Shown: piece after piece, positions 55,568-64,000 of the stretch
Position numbering within the stretch: the first letter of the stretch is position 1
Layout: every line of letters begins with the position of its first letter
NCBI GenBank assembly: GCA_019752335.1
Contig: JAIEMJ010000023.1
Span: forward strand, 1-64,000
Length of the DNA stretch: 64,000 nt
From: Bryobacteraceae bacterium
Lineage (GTDB): Bacteria; Acidobacteriota; Terriglobia; Bryobacterales; Bryobacteraceae
Direction of reading: 5' to 3'
Made by a program: the position numbers and the translations under genes
The notes under the pieces: model-generated
What the model was told of the DNA's origin: nothing
Seen by the model: the letters and a program-made list of their open reading frames with translations, nothing else
Databases searched by the model: none

Positions 55568-56029
55568 TTATCTGGCCCCGGTCTTGCTAATCAGGAATCG
55601 CCGGAGTGCTTCCGCTCTGGAAGTAGGTACGAGGATTCGCCCCCCCTTGAGATTGATCCAAGATGACCCGATTTCCTCGGCATCGGGATCGATTTTCAAC
55701 TCGTGGGCATCGACTGGCCGTAGATCAACGGCCACAAAGAGTTCGTCATAGAGGCTCTCGCCGCCTAAATTGTAGATCGAGCACGCGACACCCATGCTTG
55801 GCTGTGCCGGGGAAACGCATACTTGCCACCAACCGCCCTTCGGGCCAGGCACCAGTACGGCGTTCGTCGGCACTCCCTTGGGTGGGTGATCAAATGTGCC
55901 TGCGCGCCAACAGGAAAAAAGGACAAGCACTAACAGGAAGAGGATCGCATGCTTCGTCCTAAGCGATGGAAAAGCGATGGAAAGTGCCTGGCACCGGGTC
56001 GGGGGAATCGGAACGGAACGATGGTTCAT
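55568..56029 (-). CDS. Secreted or lipoprotein-like hypothetical protein
   Basis: A 153-codon frame with a hydrophobic segment ILFLLVLVLFSC that resembles a signal with a lipobox Cys, starting about 28 residues in. The mature part (VPGPKGGWWQVCVSPAQPSMGVACSIYNLGG) is short and Cys-containing. The only ATG, at 56029, gives an oddly long N-terminal region, so the true start may be non-canonical. No family is recognised. It lies just outside repeat copy B. Confidence 0.5.
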   Translation of the reverse strand: MNHRSVPIPPTRCQALSIAFPSLRTKHAILFLLVLVLFSCWRAGTFDHPPKGVPTNAVLVPGPKGGWWQVCVSPAQPSMGVACSIYNLGGESLYDELFVAVDLRPVDAHELKIDPDAEEIGSSWINLKGGRILVPTSRAEALRRFLISKTGAR

Positions 56030-56141
56030 TTTGGAACGGGATATTTTTCACTTTGAAACGCTTCACGACTTCAAGACTCCCGCAAACCATTGTAACCACG
56101 TACGCCGACTTTGGCCCGCCGCGTGCCTCTACCTTCGGGTG

Positions 56142-56500
56142 CGCAAACCGCGTGACTTTCGTTCGGACCAACTCTACGCCATCACCCAACGCGGCAATGG
56201 CGGCCAGTGGATTCATCTCGATGACGAGGACTTCACCCAGGCCATCGCTTTCATGCGGAAATACGCCGCTATTCGAGGCGGCCAAACCCAAGTCCATCTC
56301 CAATCTCATGCGCGATATGCAGAGCCGCTACTCGCATTACCTCAATGTCAAGTACCGTGAAACCCCTTGGGCGCTGATCGCGCCCCTCTTCAGCGGCAAA
56401 AATATCGCTGACTTCGCTCCCTACCTCCGCACCGGCCCCGTCAACTGGACTCCCCGCTTTGACGCCCGCCACCTGGACGCGCAGGGCTTCCTGAATTCCT
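56142..56500 (+). pseudogene. RAYT remnant lacking the HUH motif
   Basis: Two frames: RKPRDFRSDQLYAITQRGNG then QWIHLDDEDFTQAIAFMRKYAA (56142-56270), and FEAAKPKSISNLMRDMQSRYSHYLNVKY then RTGPVNWTPRFDARHLDAQG (56272-56500). Aligned with the 51.6-kb RAYT, about 20 codons that include the HUH motif are deleted at the junction and the frame changes. It is an inactive copy of that subgroup. Confidence 0.85.
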
Positions 56501-56661
56501 CCGCTCGAGGGTTCGCCCCCACCCCGGCTCTTTTGCCGTTGGCTACCACTCAAGCTCCCCTAACCCCACCCAGGCAGGCCCCCAAGTATTCGGTCCGCCC
56601 TCGAAACCGTTCCCTTGATACTCTGGAGACGTATGCCAAGAATCCTGCAAGGAGAATGTTG

Positions 56662-57885
56662 ATGAAATTTGTTCGCACCGCACTGCTGTTCACGCTGGTG
56701 TCCACCGCGGTTTGGGCCCAAATGAATGTGGGCAGCCAAGTCCCGGAAGCCACACTACCCTTCAAGATGACCACCGTGTCGACGTTTGGCCTGCCTTGGC
56801 GAATCGCCTTCCTGCCCGATGGCCGCATGTTGATCACCGAGAAGATCGGCCCCGTGTGGCTGGTATCGGCGCAAGGAGAAAAGATCGCGCCGCTGGCCGG
56901 TACGCCGGCCGTCTACTGGCAGGGCCAGAACGGCATGCTCGGCGTCTTCATCTCGCCCCGCTACGCGACGGATCAAAGCATTTACCTGACCTACATCGAG
57001 CCCGGTGACTACGGCGGCGGCCAAGCTCTCGCGCGGGCCAAACTGATCTCCACGGGCAACCGTCCCCGCCTCGAAAACTTCGAAGTCCTTTGGCGCCAGT
57101 TGCCCCGAGGTAAGGGTGGCCAGGCGGGCGGCCAAGTGGTCTTCGCTCCCGACGGCCAGTCTCTCTATATGACCGTCGGCGACCGCCAGCGCATGACTCC
57201 TGCCCAGGACCCGAATCAGCCCGTCGGCAAGATTCTACGCCTCACCCTGGACGGCAAGCCCTTCCCCGGCAATCCGAATTTTGGCAAGACCGGCGCTTCC
57301 AGCATTCCGCTGATCGATCCGCCCCGTGACACCGAAGCCGCCAAGACGGCCAAGGTCGTCAGCACCTATACCTTTCCCGGCCCCAACCTGACGCCGTCCG
57401 AAACCTGGGCGAGCGGCTTCCGCGCTCCCTACGGACTTGCCCTTTCGCCTACCGGAGAACTGTGGGAAGTGGAACACGGCCCCGCCGGCGGCGACGAACT
57501 CAACCTGATCGAAAAAGGGAAAAACTACGGCTGGCCCGCGGTCTCCTTCGGCAAGAACTATGACGACGTGCCGATTCCCAGCCACGATTCGAAGCCCGAG
57601 TATGCCAAGCCCGTGCTCTACTGGGTCCCCGTCGTCGCCCCGGGCAATCTGATGTTTTACCGCGGCAAGAGTACCTTTCCGCAATGGGACGGAAGCGGTT
57701 TCATTAGTGGCTTGGCGACCACGTCGCTGAACCGGATCATCTTCGACGGCAAGGGCGGCGCCAAAGTCGCCGAACGCTGGAACGTCGGCAAGCGCATCCG
57801 CGATGTGGAGCAGGCCCCGGATGGCTCGCTCTGGTTGCTGGAAGACGCGAACCCCGGCGCCTTGATCCACGTCACGCCGAAGTAG
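56662..57885 (+). CDS. PQQ-dependent glucose/sorbosone dehydrogenase-like beta-propeller
   Basis: A 407-residue secreted protein with signal peptide (MKFVRTALLFTLVSTAVWA). The GSDH/YliI fold is seen as repeated blades: WRIAFLPDGRMLITEKIGPVW, QNGMLGVFISPRYATDQSIYLTY, VFAPDGQSLYMTVGDR, FRAPYGLALSPTGELWEVEHGP and GGDELNLIEKGKNYGWP. AAGGAG precedes the ATG at 56662. It likely oxidises aldose sugars with PQQ. The longer open frame back to 55966 is the RAYT remnant, not the gene. Confidence 0.93.
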   Translation: MKFVRTALLFTLVSTAVWAQMNVGSQVPEATLPFKMTTVSTFGLPWRIAFLPDGRMLITEKIGPVWLVSAQGEKIAPLAGTPAVYWQGQNGMLGVFISPRYATDQSIYLTYIEPGDYGGGQALARAKLISTGNRPRLENFEVLWRQLPRGKGGQAGGQVVFAPDGQSLYMTVGDRQRMTPAQDPNQPVGKILRLTLDGKPFPGNPNFGKTGASSIPLIDPPRDTEAAKTAKVVSTYTFPGPNLTPSETWASGFRAPYGLALSPTGELWEVEHGPAGGDELNLIEKGKNYGWPAVSFGKNYDDVPIPSHDSKPEYAKPVLYWVPVVAPGNLMFYRGKSTFPQWDGSGFISGLATTSLNRIIFDGKGGAKVAERWNVGKRIRDVEQAPDGSLWLLEDANPGALIHVTPK

Positions 57886-57892
57886 AGCGGCT

Positions 57893-59632
57893 TCAATACG
57901 CCCGCACGGACACCTCGCGCGACGCTGAACCCGCGCGCACTTGCAACGTCACGTCGGATTGTACCCGCAGCTGTAACTGATAGAGCCCCGGCACGGTGCT
58001 GTTCCAACCCGCGCGCAGCACTGTGCCTCCCTGGACGCTAATCGTCGGTACCGCGCCCGCCACCACCAGGCCTTGGGTATCTACCACGCGCAAGCCGAAG
58101 TCAATCGCAGCGCCGCGTGGGGCGGACCGCGGGAGGTCAATGGTCGTGATCGAATCGGCTGCACCTACCACTTCCGGCCGCCAGTAAGGAACGCGCAGCT
58201 TCTGCGCCGCGCCTTCGCAGCTCACCGTCACAAAACCCTCCGGCGCGTTCGCCTCGACTCGTAGACTAAAGGGCGCGTCGCCCACGAACTGCGTGGCCGA
58301 CAGGGTCAGACCGGGAGCGTCCACGGTGCAGAGACCAGCCGAGCCGCTCACCGGCTCAACGGTCAGCGTTGCTCCCTGGCCGGTCAGCTTCAGCGAAGAC
58401 GGCGCCGCCGTGAGCGTCGCCGCCAGCGCCTGGGTGCCATCGAGCTTCCCCGCCCCACCTTCCACCACCTTGAACGGCAGCGCGGTCGCGCTGTTGATCA
58501 GCAGCGAGCGGTATTGCCGCACCGCCAAACCGGGGCGTTCTGCCTTCAGGATGGCCGCGAGCCCCGCAGCGATGGGCGCCGCCAGGCTGGTGCCGGCGAC
58601 GGTGCGGTAGCCCGTGGAACCGGGGCGCTGCAGCGTGTCGGCCGTGTAGAACTGGTCACCCACGGCCAGCAGATCCGGCTTCAGGCCATCGCCCAGGTTC
58701 GGTCCGCGGCCAGAGAACCAGGCCAGTTGCTGCGTGGCCGTGTGCGCACCCACCGTGATCGCGCGCGGCGCCGTACCGGGGCTCGAAATCGAATTCAAGC
58801 CAGGTCCGGCGTTGCCCGCGGCGACAACCACGATCACGCCCTGGTCTATCGCGCGTTCGAGCGCTTGCACGATGATGTCGTCTTCGGGGCGCGGCGCGAA
58901 CGCCGAACCCAGGCTCAGGTTGATGACGTCCATGCCGTCCGCCACGGCGTCGTCAATCGCCTTGAGAATCCCGGCCGAGGTGCCCGAGGCGTCGTCGCCG
59001 ATCACCTTGTAGTTCCCCACGAAGGCACGCGGCGCCACGCCCGATACGGTGCCTTCCGGCGCCTCGTGCCGGACCCCGGCCGAGATCATGGCCGAGCCCG
59101 TACCATGGCCGTATATGTCGCCGGCATCCGTACCAAAACCTTTGCCGTTGAAGCGCTCATAGCTGCGCGCCACGATCACCTTGCCGCTGGTGTGACGGCG
59201 GTTCTTGGCGTTGTCGACGCGGGGATAGCCGGCCGGTGCTTCGAGGCCATTGGCGGCCAACCCCGGATGCGTCGCGTCGATACCGGTATCGATGATCCCG
59301 ATCTTGATGCCCGCCCCAGCCCGGTCCTCTCCGCCCACCCGATCCCACACCTGGCTAATAGCCTGCGTCGCCTCAATCACGTCGCCCGTGGGCTTGTAAG
59401 TTACCACCGGATACAGGCGCTTCACCGTGGGATGGCTGGCGACGGGGTAGAGGTCAGCATCGTCGATGTCGGTGATCAGAGTGTGGACCGTGCGGCTGGT
59501 CCGCGCCGTCACCTTGGCGCCACGCCGGGCGATTCCAGCATCGACGCCCGGAGAAAGCAACTCGACGATGTATTGACCAGCTTGAAGAGAAACGCAGAAA
59601 CTAAGGGAAACGATGAGGAACCGGGTAAGCAT
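57893..59632 (-). CDS. Subtilisin-like serine protease (S8)
   Basis: A 579-residue secreted protease with signal peptide (FLIVSLSFCVSLQA). The catalytic triad is Asp115 in IGIIDTGIDATHPG, His176 in DIYGHGTGSAMISAG and Ser349 in VAGTSLAAPIAAG. The C-terminal about 190 residues are beta-rich and may be a surface domain. The His context lacks the usual HGTHVA (it reads HGTGSA), but geometry suggests activity. Convergent with the dehydrogenase gene, 7 bp between stops. Confidence 0.93.
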   Translation of the reverse strand: MLTRFLIVSLSFCVSLQAGQYIVELLSPGVDAGIARRGAKVTARTSRTVHTLITDIDDADLYPVASHPTVKRLYPVVTYKPTGDVIEATQAISQVWDRVGGEDRAGAGIKIGIIDTGIDATHPGLAANGLEAPAGYPRVDNAKNRRHTSGKVIVARSYERFNGKGFGTDAGDIYGHGTGSAMISAGVRHEAPEGTVSGVAPRAFVGNYKVIGDDASGTSAGILKAIDDAVADGMDVINLSLGSAFAPRPEDDIIVQALERAIDQGVIVVVAAGNAGPGLNSISSPGTAPRAITVGAHTATQQLAWFSGRGPNLGDGLKPDLLAVGDQFYTADTLQRPGSTGYRTVAGTSLAAPIAAGLAAILKAERPGLAVRQYRSLLINSATALPFKVVEGGAGKLDGTQALAATLTAAPSSLKLTGQGATLTVEPVSGSAGLCTVDAPGLTLSATQFVGDAPFSLRVEANAPEGFVTVSCEGAAQKLRVPYWRPEVVGAADSITTIDLPRSAPRGAAIDFGLRVVDTQGLVVAGAVPTISVQGGTVLRAGWNSTVPGLYQLQLRVQSDVTLQVRAGSASREVSVRAY

Positions 59633-60261
59633 CTGAGTCGATTCTCAGGGAAAACTCCTAGAACTAGAAGCATCTTGAGTCCCTATAGCTGGCTACACCG
59701 GGGGATAAGTAAGGAGTAAGGCGCGACGGACACCTCATCTCGCGCGGTTGCCATGCTCGTTTTATCCTTCGCCTTGGTCCTGGGGATAGGCTCGTACCGG
59801 CAAAGCGCTATCTCCAGTAGGAAAGAGCCCATCGCGTGAGCTGAGCGATGGGTTACAGTGCGGAGGATGTGCTTGTCTTGCTGGGCTTCTCGCCGGTCCG
59901 ACAACGTAACCCACCGCTCAGAAGCTCAGAAAATCTGTCCGGCACCTCCGAAATGAAGCGAAATCTGGAGAGGCCGCCGCGTGAGCGGCGGGGCGCGTTT
60001 CGACGCTTTTCCGCGAAAACGCCAATAAAACAGCTATATTCTGCGTAGGTGGCCCCATCGCTCACGCGATGGGCTCTCACGGTCATGCGAGCCGAAACCA
60101 TTTTTGCTGAGCGTCTGAGCGATGGGGCACCTGACACGGAATTGAGCCTGTTTTCCTTTGCCTTTCGCCGCAAAAGCCGACACGTGCCCCATCGCTCACG
60201 CGACGGGCTCTCGGTACTCGCGTACGGGGCCACTATCCCCCGGCAGGTTCTGCTAACGTGA
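59633..60261. repeat. Gene-free REP-like palindrome array
   Basis: No gene is seen in about 630 bp. Palindromes built on CCCATCG...CGATGGG occur at about 59827-59852, 60053-60076, as a half-site at about 60113-60127, and at 60184-60206 (with one change). A different stem CCGCCGC/GCGGCGG lies at 59970-59987. The spacer segments share some short words but not overall sequence. They lie just upstream of the TPP riboswitch and could affect thiC transcription or be mobile REPs. Confidence 0.75.
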
Positions 60262-62034
<1,773 letters not shown>

Positions 62035-62056
62035 GGCGGGCCCCCTGGCCCGCCCG
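62035..62056 (+). terminator. thiC 3' hairpin, related to the dispersed palindrome
   Basis: GGGCGGGCC pairs with GGCCCGCCC around CCCT. The core, reverse-complemented, matches the 50.9-kb palindromes. No T-run follows, so it may be a REP-type mRNA stabiliser rather than a simple terminator. Confidence 0.6.
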
Positions 62057-62072
62057 CCTCTACTTGTCTATC

Positions 62073-64000
62073 TCACAATGGCCTGGACCAGTCGGTAAAC
62101 CGGCGGCCTTCGGTTGCCAATTGGACCAGCAGTGGAGCGGGCGTCCAGCCAAAGCTCTTCATCTTCTCCACCACCTTTGCGAGGCCTACCGTGTCGGCAT
62201 AGAACATCGGACCGCCGCGCCAGGCGGGAAAACCGTAGCCCATGACGTAGATCATGTCAATATCGACCGAACGCAGAGCGAAGCCCTCTGCGAGGATATG
62301 CGCCCCCTCGTTGATTAAGGCGTAGATGGTGCGCGTCACGGTCTCTTCGGCGGAGATCGCGCGCGGCACGATCCCGTTTTGCTTCCGTACTTCCTGAATG
62401 AGATTCGTAACGAAGGCATCTTCCTGCGGACGGCGCGACGCGTCGTAGGTGTACCAGCCTTGGCCCGTCTTCTGGCCGTAGCGGCCCGCCTCCACGAGCC
62501 GGTCTTCGATCACCGGTTGCCGGACGCCGGCGAAGTGGGCCGGATTCTCCTGGCGCACGCGCCAGCCCACGTCGAGGCCCGCTAAGTCGCCGGTCGCCAG
62601 CGGACCCATGGCCATGCCAAAGTTATACAGCGCGGCGTCCACCTGCTGAGGCGTCGCGCCTTCCTGCACGAGTAACTCGGCTTCGCGCCGGTACGGGCCA
62701 AACATGCGATTACCGACAAAGCCAAAGCAATTGCCCACCATGACGCCGGTCTTTTTGAGTTGCTTGGCGAGGGCCATGGCCGTAGCTTGCACCGTGGGCA
62801 GCGTGCGCGCGCCGCGTACCACTTCAAGTAAACGCATCACGTTGGCGGGGCTGAAGAAATGGGTGCCGATCACCCATTCCGGGCGCTTCGTGGCGGAAGC
62901 GATCGCGTCAATGTCGAGCGTGGAGGTATTCGAGGCCAAGATACAACCAGGGCGCGCCACGGCGTCGATCTCGGCGAAGATCTGCTGCTTCAAGGCCATG
63001 TTTTCGAAGACGGCTTCGGTAATCAGGTCCACCGCGTCGAAGCCGTCGTAAGTCAGCGTGCCGGTAATGCGCCCTAAGCGCTGCTCCATTTCGGCCTCAG
63101 TGAGCCGCCCCTTTTGCACCGTGTTGGCGTAGTTCTTGCGAATGGTGGCGAGGCCGCGTTCCAGCGCTTCGGGCGTCGATTCTTTGAGCAAGACGGGGAA
63201 ACCGGCGTTGGCATAAACCATCGCAATACCGCCGCCCATGGTACCGGCGCCGATCACCGCGACGGACTTCACCGGCAGGACGGGCGTGTCCTTGGCTAAG
63301 TCCGGAATCTTGGCGACGGCGCGCTCGCCGAAGAAACTATGGATCATGCCCTTACTCTGATTCGAGAAGAGGCACTCCTTGAAGTACTCGGCTTCCTTGG
63401 CGCAGCCGTCGGCGAAACTCAGCTGCGTCGCGGCTTCAATCGCGTCAATGGCCCGGGTCTCGGCCAGGAGAGCCCGGCCTCGCTTTTCAAGCTTGGCCCG
63501 TGCTGCGGCAATGGCGCCGGCATCGGTTAGCTTGTCCTGGCGATCGCGGACCTTCGAAAAAGGCAATCCGGCTTTATCGCGGGCGAAGTCAATCGCGCCC
63601 TGGAGTAAGTCGCCCATGATGACGTCGTCGAGGATGCCGCAGTCGAGCGCGGCAGAGGCGGAAATCGGCGCGCCGTAAACGCACATGTCAAGCGCCACCG
63701 GCAACCCAGCCAACCGCGGCAGACGCTGCGTACCGGCGGCGCCCGGTATGATACCGAGCTTCACTTCGGGTTGGCCCACCTGCGCCGAAGCCACCGCAAC
63801 GCGGTAATGGCCGGCCATGGCAGTTTCGAGACCGCCACCGAGCGCCGTGCCGTGAATCGCCATGATCACGGGCTTGGCGGAGTCCTCAATCTGTAAACAG
63901 ACGTCCACCAGTCCAATAGCGGCGGACTTCTGGCCGCTGGTGATCTTACCGAATTCCTTGATGTCCGCGCCGGCAATAAACGTGCGTCCACCGCCGATCA
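62073..64000 (-). CDS. FadB/FadJ-type 3-hydroxyacyl-CoA dehydrogenase/enoyl-CoA hydratase (5' partial)
   Basis: At least 642 residues; the 5' end lies beyond the window (the frame is open at 64000 and reads [17 protein letters not shown] there). The N-terminal crotonase domain has [22 protein letters not shown]. The NAD-binding domain of hydroxyacyl-CoA dehydrogenase starts [34 protein letters not shown] and [17 protein letters not shown] hold catalytic residues (His and Ser). Bifunctional beta-oxidation step for fatty acids. No thiolase gene is visible in the window. Confidence 0.95.
   Translation of the reverse strand, partial: IGGGRTFIAGADIKEFGKITSGQKSAAIGLVDVCLQIEDSAKPVIMAIHGTALGGGLETAMAGHYRVAVASAQVGQPEVKLGIIPGAAGTQRLPRLAGLPVALDMCVYGAPISASAALDCGILDDVIMGDLLQGAIDFARDKAGLPFSKVRDRQDKLTDAGAIAAARAKLEKRGRALLAETRAIDAIEAATQLSFADGCAKEAEYFKECLFSNQSKGMIHSFFGERAVAKIPDLAKDTPVLPVKSVAVIGAGTMGGGIAMVYANAGFPVLLKESTPEALERGLATIRKNYANTVQKGRLTEAEMEQRLGRITGTLTYDGFDAVDLITEAVFENMALKQQIFAEIDAVARPGCILASNTSTLDIDAIASATKRPEWVIGTHFFSPANVMRLLEVVRGARTLPTVQATAMALAKQLKKTGVMVGNCFGFVGNRMFGPYRREAELLVQEGATPQQVDAALYNFGMAMGPLATGDLAGLDVGWRVRQENPAHFAGVRQPVIEDRLVEAGRYGQKTGQGWYTYDASRRPQEDAFVTNLIQEVRKQNGIVPRAISAEETVTRTIYALINEGAHILAEGFALRSVDIDMIYVMGYGFPAWRGGPMFYADTVGLAKVVEKMKSFGWTPAPLLVQLATEGRRFTDWSRPL

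Noticed and set aside
55966-56661. Fusion of a long N-terminal region to the sugar dehydrogenase
   Set aside because: The extension is a decayed RAYT read partly in the wrong frame; a Shine-Dalgarno and signal peptide mark the true start at 56662.

Overview
The window is chromosomal DNA, GC-rich (low 60s percent by eye), from a Gram-negative bacterium. The likely source is an acidobacterium of the Solibacter/Bryobacter type, inferred from gene content. Clues are a large secreted cytochrome c/DUF1549/DUF1553 protein, a PEP-CTERM protein, many Tat-type secreted enzymes (sulfatase, enolase-superfamily, TIM-barrel hydrolases), an Omp85-type barrel, RAYT transposases with REP-like palindromes, and a small protein family carrying a TGPRxPEGKARS box. 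No rRNA, tRNA, CRISPR array, phage or plasmid genes were seen.

Layout. 0-5 kb: a decayed PIN toxin gene, then a tightly coupled minus-strand operon apbE-hemE-hemG-Tat/lipoprotein beta-propeller. 5-18 kb: mixed housekeeping and metabolic genes: a Ser-rich lipobox/PEP-CTERM protein, an enolase-superfamily enzyme, glutathione peroxidase, an ECHDC3-like crotonase, DUF2200, a Kef-type antiporter, mutM, an RRM protein, a zincin-like protein, an SDR, a DUF5655 protein, a beta-barrel, and a MetE-like gene coupled to a PD40 propeller. 18-30 kb: the cytochrome/DUF1553 protein, a long minus-strand run (secreted protein, ECF sigma factor, FecR protein, YchF ATPase, Tat protein, aminopeptidase), a TPR protein, mutL and an esterase. 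30-37 kb: glycosyltransferase, heme-binding-like protein, lytic transglycosylase, guaB, efp and a membrane Ser/Thr kinase. 37-50 kb: one continuous minus-strand block: sulfatase, alpha-solenoid, TIM-barrel hydrolase, amidohydrolase, NTT-like carrier with HEAT repeats, Omp85-type barrel, secreted kinase-fold-like protein, second NTT-like carrier, metallophosphatase. 50-57 kb: an accessory zone with three RAYT loci (one intact, one frameshifted, one missing its HUH motif), a 228-bp direct repeat, palindromes and gene remnants. 57-64 kb: PQQ-type sugar dehydrogenase, subtilase, a palindrome array, TPP riboswitch plus thiC, and a partial FadB-type beta-oxidation enzyme at the right edge.

The best candidate for an undescribed system is 37.4-45.2 kb. 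A signal-peptide-bearing protein there has a pattern resembling PI3K/PI4K- or HipA-type kinases. It is encoded directly next to an outer-membrane barrel, between two carriers of the nucleotide-transporter type, and followed by a secreted metallophosphatase. The proposed role, phosphorylation outside the cytoplasm, is inference only. Other items of note are an EF-P with Asn at the loop tip where Lys or Arg is usually modified, an excess of the word GAGTAACT in several reading frames, a palindrome shared between distant loci, and a structured leader before the Ser-rich protein.
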